DNA of 64,000 nucleotides. Source: Impatiens glandulifera (Eukaryota; Streptophyta; Magnoliopsida; Ericales; Balsaminaceae). Below, piece after piece: positions 11,721-23,100 of the stretch; position 1 is the stretch's first letter; each line of letters starts with the position of its first letter. The position numbers were made by a program, and so were the translations under genes. Location of the stretch: contig NC_061869.1 in assembly GCF_907164915.1 (NCBI RefSeq), positions 10,961,721-11,025,720 on the forward strand, written 5' to 3'. The notes below the pieces were generated by a model, which made no database searches, was not told the DNA's origin, and was given only the letters and a program-made list of their open reading frames with translations.

Positions 11721-14700
11721 AGTGAATGGGATCGGTGAAGTTATAATTGCCATGTTTCTTCTCCTTGATTTATGGTTGTTAGTGCATGTATATATATATT
11801 GTATTTTTGTGTCTAGTTCAGAGATTTTACCTTCTATCTATTTCTTATTATTGATTATGTTGTGTTTGTATGTCCAGCTTTCTGAACCTAATTGGGAGTT
11901 TCAATCAATCTGATTTAGCTAGAAACCAGAAAGCTTCAGGCAGATGCTTTAGAAGAATTTTTTTGAGGTAGAGAAATTGCTAAAAGAATTCAACAACTCC
12001 AATTGAGTGAAACTGTCTCAAGACTATAATTTGTATTTTATTAGATAATTTTGTTTTGAGAATTTATATTAATTTTGTTGTGAGAATTTATATTAATTTT
12101 GTTATAATTAAAAATATCAATAATTAGTATAAAATAAAATTTATTAATTATTAATTTAGTTTAAAAAAAATATTCAGAGAAAATTGTAAAAAAAAATCAA
12201 TATTATAATTTTAAAAATTGTTAAACATTAAATAGACTTTTAGCAACGCTTAAATTGATGTTACCGACGCTTAATTAAGCGTCGTTATAACTTGCGCCCA
12301 CCCTGCTTCTGGCGACGCAAGAATAAGTGTCGGTGATATTTTTAGCGACGCTTTTAAGGGTTGGCAGAAGTCTTTTTAAGCGTCGCCAAAAGTCTTTTTT
12401 GTTGTAGTGTGAATACCTTGTATCAGATTATTGATAGGAAAATTTCTGCAGAAGATAGTCGCGAGTTGATAAGGGTGGTCACGAGAGTAGAGGTTAAAGA
12501 AGCTTTGTTTAATATTGATGAGAATAAAAGTCCGGGTCCTGATGGGTTTAATGCACAGTTCGTCAAAGACAATTAGTCGGTTGTGGGTAAAGACGTTACT
12601 GATGGGGTTCTGGAGTTTTTCAAGAACAGGAAGATGTTAAAGCAATGGAATACAGCGGTCCTAACCTTGATCCCCAAAACTGCGGTACCCGTGAAAGTAC
12701 AAGATTTTAGACCAATTTCCTGTTGCAATGTGATTTATAAAATAATTTCAAAAATCATTTCTAAACGATTTAAAAATGTCATAGGAAAATTTATTTTCTT
12801 AACCAATCTGCATTCATCCCCGGTAGGACAATCTCTCATAATATTCTTCTCATGCAGAGCCTTTTAAAAGGCTACGGGAATAAGAAAATATCACCGAGAG
12901 TGACTTTCAAAATAGATATCAAGAAAGCTTTCGACTCTGTTAGATGAGAAGTCATTCGAGACTTTCTGGTTGTATCTGCTTTTCCTATGATTTTTATTGA
13001 TTGGATTATGCAGTGCGTTTCATCATCCTACTTTGCTGTTAGCGTCAATCGAGTCCACGGAGGCTATTTCAAGGGTGAAAACGGGGTAAGACAATGGGAC
13101 CTCTCTCTTCTTACCTTTTCATAGCTATCATGGCAATCTTTTAGAGCATCTTCGCGATGTTACGAAAGAATCGTCCATACATCTTTCACCCATTCTGTGA
13201 GGTAGAGGAGGTAACTCATTTATGCTTTGCTAACGATTTGTTCATTCTAGTGCACGCAGACATTGATTACATTAAAAATATTAGGGTTGTACTAACGTTC
13301 TTTTATGTGGTTACAGTTTAACTATTAATGAAAGCAAAAGTGTGGCATTTTATGTAGGCGTGAATGACGAAACGAAGCAGGACATCTTCAACATCATGGG
13401 CATTAAGGAAGGCAGTTTTCTCGTAAGGTACTTAGAAATTCCGTTAACCGCGAAGTAGATCGAGATCTCACACTACAAGCCGCTTATTGAAAAGGTAAAA
13501 AACACGATATCTGGCTGGGCATCGAAAAAACTTTCTTATGCAGGGAGGATCGAATTTATCAAAACTGTGGTCATGGGCATAATTGGCTATTGGGCGCAGC
13601 AAATGGTCATTCCGAAGAAGGTAATGAAGGAGCTCGATACACTGATGATGAATTTTATATGGGGTAGTAGCGGAAGTGGAGGAAAAAAAGTCAAATGGAC
13701 CGCTCTCTACAAACCGAAGTACGAGGGAGGTTCCGACTTGAAGAACTGTATCGAGTGGAACAATGCTCTCACCTTCAAGCATCTGTGGGCTTTGGAGCGC
13801 AATCACGAGTCAATATGGATCAAATGGGTACATACGAGGTTTATGAAATACGAAACCAGCATTTGGACCTGCAAAATTCATGAAGGCATAAGCTGGTCTC
13901 TAAAAAAGATTCTTAAACTAAGAAGCAATATTGAAGTTCTTTATGACATCCGGCTAGGGGACAGAAAAGGCACTCTATTCTTGCACAACCCCTGGTTCAA
14001 AAAACAACCTATCATCCACAAGGAGGATTTTCAAAATACCCGCATCAGAAGGGACTGCACAGAAGCGAAAATCAGAGACATTAAAGAGGGAAATTAGGAC
14101 TCACTCTTGAGAAGAAATCCAGAAGGTCAGAGGATACTTGATCATATAAGTAACATACAACTACACGACTGACCGGATATTCACGAATGAAAGCTGAGGA
14201 CAATGAGAAACTGGTATCGAAGAAAATATGGGAGGTAACCCGAGAAAAAACACAGAAAGTAGAATGGGCACCTCTTGTATGGTCAACAAAGATTATCCAT
14301 AGACACCAGTTCATTTTATGGCTCGCCTTCTGGGAAAGACTCAGCACTCGTGATCGTATCAGCAAGTATATGAGCATCCCTGACACGAACTGTCTTCTAT
14401 GTAGAGGAAATGAAGAAACAATATATCACTTATTCGGGAGCTAATGTATTGCTTCAGAGCTTTGGGAGAGATTCTATAAAATCCTGGAGTTGATCAGTTT
14501 CCCGAGTGAATGGAATGAAATCAAAGATGCAGCACTACTCAAAGTCAAGGGAAATAGATTTACAACAAGTGTGTTCAAGTGCGGCTTTGGAGCAGTGGTG
14601 TATAACATTTGGCAAGAACGGAATACAAGGGTATATGACAGAACCCGTAGGAGCGTTGAAGAGTTATGGAAAGATATTGTATCGGATTGCAGCGCCCTCG

Positions 14701-14977
14701 CGGGAACGTGGACAAGAATTCCAAGAACAGAGCAGAACTGAAATATCTGTAGGAACTGGAATTTACCGTTTTTTAAACTCACTAGAATTGAAAGCATTGT
14801 AATCAGATAATTCATTTACGTTTTTAGTTTTTTAGCTTTTATTCATAATGTTACGATTTCAAAATCATTTTAGGTCTATCTAGAATGATCTCTTAAACTC
14901 GTAGTTTTTTTCTTATTTTTAAGAAATTTTAATGAAATGATGCCTAAGTCGTTTTAAAAAAAATAATAGTGAATTTG

Positions 14978-15826
14978 ATTTGGACAAAAAGTTTTGTAAT
15001 TTTTACTCTTTTGTATTTAATATATTTAATTAACTTTATATTTAAATTTAAAAATAAATATATATTATAATAATATTTATCCTTATAAAATAAAATATAA
15101 TTCTATTAATAAAATAACATGATTAAATATGAAATTATAAATTAAATAAATATCTCATTTATAAAATAACAAGATGAAATTAGTTTTATTAATTAAATAA
15201 ATATTTAATTTATAAAATTAACATTCAATCTAAAAAGTTATTTGGTTTAAGAAATCAAACACTTTTAATTATATTAAATAAAAAAATTAATTTTACATTT
15301 TATTTAATATATTTAATTAAATTTATATTTAAATTTAAAAATAAACATATATTATGATAATATTTATCCTTATAAAATAAAATATAATTCTATAAATAAA
15401 TATTATTAATAAAACAACATGATTAAATATGAAATTTATAAATTAAATAAATATCTCATTTATAAAATAACAAGTTGAAATTAATTTTATTAATTAAATA
15501 AAAATTTAATTTTATAAAATTAATATTCAATCTAAAAAGTTATTTGGTTTAAGAAATCGAATACTTTTAATTATATTAAATAACAAAATTAATTTTACAT
15601 TTTATAAAATAAATATTATATCAACCAATTTGTAGTTTTATTACATATTTATTTGTATACCCACTAAGCATTTAAAAATAATCTTAAATCAATCTAAAAT
15701 ATTAAAACTAATAACATTTTTTATCTAACAAAAAATAAATATCTTATAGAATAAAAAGATTAAATTAATTTTATTAATATATTAGAAATTTAAAAAACAC
15801 GTAACATATTAAAATAACTTAACTCA
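14978..15826. repeat. AT-rich DNA with a ~290-300 bp tandem duplication
   Basis: About 15014-15300 and 15301-15602 are imperfect direct copies. Both run from TATTTAATATATTTAATTAA through TTATTTGGTTTAAGAAATC. No coding potential was seen. Confidence 0.7.
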
Positions 15827-15831
15827 TTTAT

Positions 15832-15910
<79 letters not shown>
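15827..15910. repeat. (TA)n microsatellite
   Basis: A long alternating TA tract with two short interruptions. Its length is likely to vary between individuals and to be uncertain in assembly. Confidence 0.95.
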
Positions 15911-15915
<5 letters not shown>

Positions 15916-16139
15916 TGCGTGCGAAGTTTTGTAGTATAAATGTATCTCCATACTATTGAGTATTTTGATTTAAATTTTTTTCTTTCTAAGAGGTAGAATA
16001 GAATAATTTGGTTGAAGCGTAATGATCATACGTTTGTAATGCATTGTATATTGTATGTCCCATAATAGGTCCCATTCTTATACCCTTTCCTGGAGTGTTC
16101 ATAACTATTACCTTACAACAAAATAGAGTTTGACTCAAT

Positions 16140-16344
16140 TCTTTATATTTTTTTTATTTTTTTTTTTTGAGAACGCTGGGTTCCGCTACTCTTATGGAGT
16201 GCTACTAATCCCCGCGAGTTAAGTACATAGCCCGCAAACATACTTAACCAATTACCAGGCGCAGAACTTGCCGCCTAACGGGCTCGAACCCAGGACCTCA
16301 TGAAGGCCTGGGGACTCAATGCTTTATTTATGTCCTAGTGATCA
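16140..16344 (-). mobile_element. tRNA-derived SINE, copy 1
   Basis: The minus strand carries a tRNA-like B box, GGTTCGAGCC (16281-16290). It ends in an A-rich tail, seen on the plus strand as a T run at 16148-16170. A short imperfect target duplication TGAYTCAAT flanks it (16131-16139 and 16345-16353). The body closely matches the copy at 34035-34225. The A box is degenerate in this copy. Confidence 0.7.
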
Positions 16345-16349
16345 TGATT

Positions 16350-16351
<2 letters not shown>

Positions 16352-16406
<55 letters not shown>
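16352..16406. repeat. (TA)n microsatellite
   Basis: An uninterrupted TA tract directly beside the SINE insertion site. Confidence 0.95.
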
Positions 16407-16410
<4 letters not shown>

Positions 16411-17412
16411 TAGTCCATCAACACAAAATAGTAAAAATCAAAATTTAAATTCTTTCCAAAATTCTTTTCAATTATATTTATACATCTCTTCTTCATATAC
16501 TAGTAGTCATATTATTAATGTATAAATGCTAGTTTCAAAATTTTAGAACAATAGAATACAAATCAAGCCACAACTAGTAGCACATAATATATTAATCTTA
16601 AATCACTCTAACATTCTTAAACTTAATAACAAAAGGATTGTCACTAACCTTAAGAAAGTATTGAAACACGTCTAAATGTCCTAGTATGAACTAGGATTTT
16701 ATTCTTTCTTTTTTAATGCCCCTAATGTGATCTAGATTTTTTTCCCTTTCAATGGTATACAAGACTCAATTATATCGAGCCTATAGAATACGTTACTTGC
16801 TGTAAACATCTTACGTTCCGTGATCATTATTTTTCCAATTTAAGATGGCTTACAACGCGTTATCGATGGTATATGTTTTACCTTGCATCTTTTTGTTTTG
16901 TTTTTGATGATTTAGCACGCTATCAAGAATATACATATTACATCACATATATTTATTTTCCTTTTTTCTTCTTTGTTTGGATGATTTAGAATGTAATATC
17001 GGTGATAGACATTTTACACCGCATTTGTTTTGTGTTTGGGGAGAGAAGCAATAGGTTGCTACACTTGGACAATTAAACAATGCACAAATCAATCAAACTT
17101 GCGGATAACATTTGACACACATAGTCTCTTCAAAGAGACAATGTTTTAAGAATAAAAGAAGTGAAGCAAGAAAATAAAATAGCAATAGAACACACACAAA
17201 TTTTATACTGGTTAACAAAAGGCCTACATTCAATTGCCAAGAAACATCAAGGCTATTCACTATGATCAAATAGTGAAGTTACAAGAAGATACACAAATAT
17301 TTACAAGAAAACTCTTAGAAATGAAAAACTAGAATGTTCTTGGGCTGTCTCACTTTAAAAATGAATATCTCTCAACTCACTTCAAATTTTAACTATATCT
17401 TATGGGGTTCTC
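16407..17412. other. Non-genic DNA
   Basis: No gene or transposon end was recognised. Two neighbouring phrases, around 16850-16920 and 16930-17010, resemble each other loosely (a description-like TTTAGCACGCTATC / TTTAGAATGTAATATC pattern), suggesting an old local duplication. Confidence 0.4.
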
Positions 17413-17923
17413 TTTTTTTTGGGAAAAACGACTTAGTGTCATTTTATTAAAAAATTTCAAAAATGGGAAAAAAACTCACGAGTTTAAGAGATCATTCTAG
17501 ACAAGCCTAGAATGATTTTGAAGTTATAACATTATGAATAAAAGCTAAAAAGCTAAAAACGTAAATGAATTATCTGATAACAATGCTTTCAATTTTAGTG
17601 AGTTCAAAAAATGGTAAATTCCAGTTCCTACAGATATTCCAGTTCTGCTCCGTGCTTCGAATTCTTGTCCATGTTCCCGCGAGGTCGCTGCAATCCGATA
17701 CAATATCTTTCCATAACTCTTCAACACTCCTGCGGGTTCTACCATATATCCTTGCATTTCGTTCTTGCCAAATGTTATACATCACTACTCCAAAGCCGCA
17801 CTTGAACACGCTTGTTGCAAATCTATTTCCCTTGGCTTTGAGTAGTGCTGCATCTTTGATTTCATCTCATTCGTTCGGAAAACTGATCAGCTCCAGACTT
17901 TTATAAAATTTGTCCCAAAGCTC
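17413..17923 (-). mobile_element. 5'-truncated LINE, 3' tail only
   Basis: The minus strand matches the last ~510 bp of the LINE at 7643-14961. The A-rich tail appears as the T run at 17413-17420, and the 5' truncation lies near 17923. It carries only C-terminal and 3' UTR sequence and cannot be active. No clear target duplication was seen. Confidence 0.8.
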
Positions 17924-18973
17924 GTGTCAAAGATGCTCTACATACTTGTAAGCGGCAGAGAAAGAGATAAGTGAGGGAGCAGGGGAGACTCTCAACCTAT
18001 AAATGGTTTTAATAGGAAATAGCGATTGGCACACCAATCGCTAGTATCACTTAAGTAAATAGTGATTGGTCAATGTACCAATCGTTAGTATATAGGTAAT
18101 TGCGATTGGTCATTGTACCGATAGCTATTATGTTTGAGTTATATTTTTATGAACATGTGGTCATGGGTTCGAGTCCCATGGTGGGAGTTAGTTTAAATAT
18201 TTTTTTTACTATTTCCAATAAAAGTTTATAAAATTTATTTTGTTCATGATGTTGAAAAAAAAATTAATTAGTAACAATTTTATATGGAATAGACTTTTGG
18301 ATAAATTTTTGACAAAATAAATAGTGCTGAAAAAAATCTCATTATAATAATAAGTAATAATTTGGAGAACTCAAATAACAAATTGAAAAGAATTTATTTT
18401 TAAATAATAATTTTAAATGTGGATTAGTATGATAAAAATACAATAAAAACAAGACAACCCTAAAACCAAACTACAATAATTAACCCAAATTAATGGGTTT
18501 AAACGATATTATCAATGATAAAACAAAACCACAATGATTAATACAAATTAATGGTCTATATGATATTATTATGAAGGATATCTAATATCTTCCCAATTAA
18601 TGAGCTAGTTTCGGAAATAATGTATTTTTTACCAAGTTAATCTCAAATTCATTTAGTATTATTGGTATTTATAAGTATACCAATGTCAATTTAAACTCTT
18701 TTAAGGCAATTCCTTGTTTATCAATGTTATAGTGAATGGTCTAGTTTCAATCGTTAATATGGCGATTGGTTACTTATCCAAACGCTACTAATAAAATCAT
18801 AGCGATTTGTTCTTTTTTCAATCGCTACTAATTCTTCAAAATCGCGGAAAAAGAAGGCGCCATTTTTTCGCGGTTTTTTATTAGGTTTATAGCGATTGGT
18901 TTTGTAACAAATCGTCGTTATTTCAAAGACCAATCACTATGTTTGCTCTCTAATTGGCCTTTTTTTACTAGTG
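17924..18973. mobile_element. Part of a CACTA-like element with right terminus
   Basis: The tract ends with TTTTTTACTAGTG at 18973, which is the inverted form of a CACTAGTAAAAAA terminus typical of CACTA elements. It is full of subterminal motifs of the type AGCGATTGGT / CAATCGCTA (18010-18170 and 18740-18950). The left portion resembles 2750-2990 and 59510-59720. The left terminus was not found, so the element is probably truncated or interrupted by the LINE tail beside it. Confidence 0.5.
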
Positions 18974-19515
18974 AACCATGAGGGGAGCTCTTTTTTAAGT
19001 AGCATGAGTATATCTCATACACTCGTGTTCTTGTCTTTAGGAAATAAAGACAAGAGTCTAGGTAAACACGTAGTGGTAATTTTAATGTCTCAACATTGAT
19101 GACTACTTTGACTCATTTACTTTCTCAACTCTCAAATTACGAGTCATCTTTCATTTTTTTAAACATTTTTAGGAAGAAAAATAATTTTCATTAATCACGT
19201 GATTTAATTTTAGAATTTGATCTTTTCCACGATCTTCCTTTTTTTATCCTCGAGACAATGTTGCCTATGTAACCTCTTGAAGAGGAATAAGGTTGAAAAG
19301 TAGTTCAAAGTATAAAATCGTCGATTTTATTTTGGACATGTTTCTAGTGTGATCTAGGGTTTTATTTTATTTTATTGTTTTGTTGTTCATTTTTTTTTCG
19401 AAAATCATTTAAAAATTTTGAGAAGACCCTCGCGGTTTTAGAAAAAGGTTAAATGTGTGTATGCCAATTCTTTATCCCAAGATGTATCCATATCATGTCC
19501 CTATCATTAGTCTTT
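18974..19515. other. Non-genic DNA
   Basis: Nothing recognisable was seen. It may include post-pol sequence of the Gypsy remnant that follows on the minus strand. Confidence 0.4.
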
Positions 19516-21330
19516 AAGAAAAATACTTACTGAGTGCATGAGGTTGGTTGGTGCAAAAAATTCTACGTCGTTTATCATGCAAGAGGATTGTCAACCCAAA
19601 TAATTTTTTCTTGATGATGAACGGACGTTCCCATTAAGGTCGGAACTTGCCCTTTGGGTCTAACAATTCTTGGATCTTCTTCAGAATCAAATCCCATTCA
19701 CAAAGATTTCTAGACTTGACCTTCTTGTTGAAGGCATTTGAGTCTAGATTTCTAGATTTCTCTTTTGGTAAATTTGAGTCTTGAACAAAGCGTGCACGCA
19801 TATATCCCATCAATATTAGTTGATTATATTGATCCTTAATGCAATCTTCTTCGACAATTTGACTTTCTAGAAGCACCCTTAATACCGAAAGTTTAATTTC
19901 AATCGGTTGGACGGCGTCCATTCCATAGACAAGGGGGAATGATGTCTCATCTACTGATGTTCTATTCGTTTTTCGATAGCCCCCAAGAGTGTACAGATGC
20001 TTTTCATGCCAATCTTTATAAGTAGGAGTCATCTTCTTGATCATCGTGGTCACATTCTTATTGATCGCTTCAACTGCTCCGTTTGTTTGTGGTTTGTAGG
20101 ATGACGACTTATGGTGTTGAATTTTTAATTCGGTGAGCACCTTCAACACCTCTCCTTGAAAATTTCGTCCATTATCTGAGATCATAGGATGTGGCACATC
20201 GTACCGATAAATTATTTGTTTTGGATTAATTTGGATACACGCGATGACTTCAAGACTTTGTACGAGGCGACTTCGATACATTTTGTGAAGTAGTTTATGG
20301 CCATAAAGATGATTTGATGTATGTTTCATGCATGTGGGAATATCTTGTCGATTATGTTTATACTCCACGTCGAGAAAGGCCATGGCGATGTCATGTTGTA
20401 CAATAACAACGACGAAGTATGTTTCAAGTTGGTGTATATTTGGCATTGATGACAAGTCTTGACGTACGGCACACAATCGAGTTCTAAGATTTTCCAATAG
20501 TAGCCCAAATGGAATATCTTCTTCGCTAAAGCTAGATCGTTCATGTGTGGTCCGCATGTGCTCATAATCCTCTTTGGCTGATCTCAATCTACACAAGCAT
20601 GTTCTGACTATTGACCGATTGCCTATAGAGTTTACCCACCATGAACATGTAACTGGTGGAATATCTACACAGAGCTTGTTCTGACTCGTCTTTCCTTTTT
20701 TGGAAATGAGACGGATATTCTCTATATTCGTTGTATCTTTGGAGTGACGCATACCATATTTCGCTAGCTACTTCATTGTTGGCTATCAACTTTTTCTCGA
20801 ATGCCTTTTTCAACTCTTGACGTATTTTTAACGGCTTAATCTTGACACCTTCAAGAATTTGTGTAGTTAAATCATATTCGAAACGATTCTAACACCTTGG
20901 GCATGAGTGATGGTGACCTACTTGAATATATCGACCAATCTCATCAACTATTCGTGGTACGGTTTCAGATTCTCCCTTTCACTTTCCATTCACGGTTTGC
21001 TTGACATATGACCAAGTTCAAATTGCAGATCACTTTAAATTTTTGACACCTTTCTTGTAAATCATCCCTGATCGACATGCCTCGTACTCGGCTTCATTAT
21101 TGGTGATCGAATAATCGAGATTCACCGATGTTGGGTTGTATATTTCTGTTGGATCTATGAGAATGATTTTGATACCACAACATAGTTTTTCTAAGGCCCC
21201 ATCGAACATGAGCAACCATGAGTCATTATCGGTTTGTCATTCTCATCGTTTGGAAATGATAACTCATCCTCTTCTTCAATGTGGATGGGTTGATCTACTA
21301 AAAAGTCGGTTAAAACGATTCACTTCATGA
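19516..21330 (-). pseudogene. Ty3/Gypsy pol remnant (RNase H and integrase)
   Basis: Read from right to left on the minus strand: a FLVDQPI-type linker (about 21300), an RNase H segment with FDGA and TNNEAEYEA (21215-21050), a zinc-finger-like CHQCQ (about 20450), an integrase core with SDNGRNF and PQTNGAVEA (about 20180-20070), and the integrase C-terminal tail GKFRP...ALSKYFS ending at 19518. Frameshifts and stops occur, notably between the linker and RNase H and around 20600-20750. It belongs to the same family as the plus-strand remnant at 26521-28945. No LTRs were recognised. Confidence 0.85.
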
Positions 21331-21486
21331 ATTTATAATAATATATTTCAAAACATTATTCCATTTAAATTAATATTAAATAAGATATTAAAAAAATATA
21401 TAATTTTAACACTACCCAATCCAACCAAATTGGGTTATAATATATTTGCAAAATCTTTATGTATTTTTGTAACCTATAATCCTGAA

Positions 21487-21990
21487 TAGGGGTGAGCATT
21501 GGGTGGATTAATCCGAAATTCAATCCAATCCGAATTCTAAATACTAATTCGGATTGGATATTTTGGATTGAATTGAGATCGGATCGGATTGAGTTCGGAT
21601 TGGATTAGGATTATCCAAATTATCCAGACTATCTAAATAAAAATATATTTTTTAATTATTTTTCTTTAAATAAAATTTTATCTCAATATAATATATATTT
21701 TACTTATCATCACTTTGACAATGGTATTTATTTTTATTTTTTTTATAATTATATTTTTTATTATTTTTTAATTTTAAATTTAATAATAATAATAAAAAAT
21801 CGATTTTTTTAAAAAAAAAAATAAATTAAAAAATTGTTGACTAATTTCAATTTCATATATATAAATATTTTTTAGTTTTGATTATCCAAACCATTTTCAA
21901 TCTAATCCGTATTAATTAGTAAAATTGTTTGGATTACGAATTTGATAAATTTAGTTTGGATTTAATACAGATCGGACAAAACGGATCCCC
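21487..21990. mobile_element. MITE-like element with 10-bp target duplication
   Basis: A 504-bp AT-rich element starts TAGGGGTGAGCA and ends near ACGGATCCCC. It is flanked by identical 10-bp repeats TAATCCTGAA (21477-21486 and 21991-22000). A target duplication of this length suits a Mutator-like or a retroposed origin. The interior holds many TCGGATTGGATT-type motifs, some inverted. A diverged relative lies at about 23240-24290. Confidence 0.7.
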
Positions 21991-22170
21991 TAATCCTGAA
22001 CATAAATAAAATTATATGATTTCAGATGAACAAAAAAAATCATATAATCACACAGGCATCATAAGATAAGATATCAGCTAATAGCTAAAGCTATAGCTAT
22101 ACAATATAACCAAAATGAATGAATAGATCAAGAAAACAAGAGATAAAAGGTTACAATAACAATGATCTAA

Positions 22171-22989
22171 CTATATTTTACTGGTCGGATAATAATGGCG
22201 ATGATTATCCCTCCTGTTGTTCCTGAAAGCACAACACCCAATCGAGTAAACGATGATAAGGAAGACGATGAATACAATATTCACCACCGCCACCTTCTTC
22301 CAATCACGCTTCAAATTATCCAACAGACCCGCCTTACAAGACTGACAGCCATAGCACAGCAAACTCTCATCATTCCTCCACACTTTGCAATCAGGGTTGC
22401 CATCGATTGTTGAATTTCCCGTCTGATTCCAATTGGTAGGGTTTACGTATTCAAATCCACAGTCATTCGACGGTTTACAGCAACCAGACTGTACAGAAGA
22501 TAAATGTTCCATGAAGAACTTATCAGCAGAGGTTTGAGATCCAATCAAGCTCTTACAAACATTGCTGTCCTGTAAGCAACTCTGTATTTTGTTCCAGTTC
22601 TTTGGGCTGTTAACGCGTTTCTGAAGCCAATTTGAGTAGTCGCCGAGACGGTACTCCTTGTAACCCTTGCCGGAGAGATTCTCGCCGGCGCCTTTGTTGG
22701 TGACAGCGAAAGCGAAGATGGTGAAGCAGAAGAGGATAAGGATGAGGATGAACATGACGAGAAGGTAAACCCAGAGTAACCAAGTGACGCGGCAACAGGC
22801 GCCGATTAGACCTGCTAGGGAAATGAGCATTAGAAAGACTCCGAGTGCTATTAATGGTTTGTCTAGAAAACGCTCGCATTCGGTGACGCCTTGCTTGCTT
22901 AGCCATACTCCGGCCCAGAGGATTGGGATCGAGAGTAGGAAGGTGATGAAGTTTAAGATCCCCACTAGGTTATTGCTCAAGCGAAACAT
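22171..22989 (-). CDS. Tetraspanin (TET8-like)
   Basis: Four-pass plasma-membrane organiser protein of 272 residues; plant tetraspanins of this type also mark extracellular vesicles. Membrane segments are at about 8-30, 46-66, 70-95 and 233-253. The large extracellular loop (96-232) has the plant signature GCCKP at 169-173 and further paired cysteines. The FEYVNPTNW run at 179-187 is typical of the TET7/8/9 group. The start was chosen at the first ATG (MFRLSNN); a frame-compatible extension upstream begins with TTG and lacks support. The whole protein is in one uninterrupted frame, so this looks like an intact host gene. Transposon remnants flank it on both sides. The family assignment is firm; the exact orthologue is not. 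Confidence 0.93.
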   Translation of the reverse strand: MFRLSNNLVGILNFITFLLSIPILWAGVWLSKQGVTECERFLDKPLIALGVFLMLISLAGLIGACCRVTWLLWVYLLVMFILILILFCFTIFAFAVTNKGAGENLSGKGYKEYRLGDYSNWLQKRVNSPKNWNKIQSCLQDSNVCKSLIGSQTSADKFFMEHLSSVQSGCCKPSNDCGFEYVNPTNWNQTGNSTIDGNPDCKVWRNDESLLCYGCQSCKAGLLDNLKRDWKKVAVVNIVFIVFLIIVYSIGCCAFRNNRRDNHRHYYPTSKI

Positions 22990-23081
22990 CTTCCTGATCA
23001 AGTTATAATGAAGGAGAAATGATTTGGATTTGAAGAAAGAGACTGATGAGATTGAGGAAGAAGAAGATGAAAAGGGTTTCT

Positions 23082-23090
23082 TTTATATTT
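23082..23090 (-). promoter_or_regulatory. TATA box of the tetraspanin gene
   Basis: The minus strand reads AAATATAAA about 95 bp upstream of the ATG, followed by a purine/pyrimidine-biased leader rich in CTTC on the coding strand. Confidence 0.6.
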
Positions 23091-23100
23091 GGTCTTAACG

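Larger units (their letters stand above)
7701..12409. mobile_element. Non-autonomous CACTA (En/Spm) transposon carrying host-gene exons
   Basis: The ends are CACTACAACAAAA and its inverted complement TTTTGTTGTAGTG, 13 bp. The element is flanked by a 3-bp target duplication TGA (7698-7700 and 12410-12412). Block B has the unoccupied site at 63257-63259, with the LINE reading frame uninterrupted. Subterminal DNA carries repeated AAGGGTTGG motifs at both ends and several GCGTCG/CGACGC motifs near the right end. No transposase-like (TNPD/TNPA) open frame is present, so it would need help in trans. The interior holds decayed exons of an NT-C2 gene and a second possible gene fragment. Confidence 0.95.
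7643..14961 (+). mobile_element. L1-type LINE split by a CACTA element
   Basis: A 5'-truncated non-LTR retrotransposon bounded by a 16-bp target duplication (AATAATAGTGAATTTG at 7627-7642 and 14962-14977). Without the nested CACTA element it is about 2.6 kb. Reverse-transcriptase landmarks are visible on the plus strand: KSPGPDGF near 12525, LTLIPK near 12665, FRPISCCNVIYK near 12710, KIDIKKAFDS near 12920 and a FAND box near 13230. These are followed by an endonuclease-less C-terminal region and a zf-RVT-like segment (13960-14450). Several in-frame stops and frameshifts make it inactive. The 3' end is the family's T-rich and A-rich terminus. Confidence 0.9.

Noticed and set aside
22990..23001. 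Four-residue N-terminal extension of the tetraspanin
   Set aside because: It would begin with TTG. The first ATG gives the usual family N-terminus.
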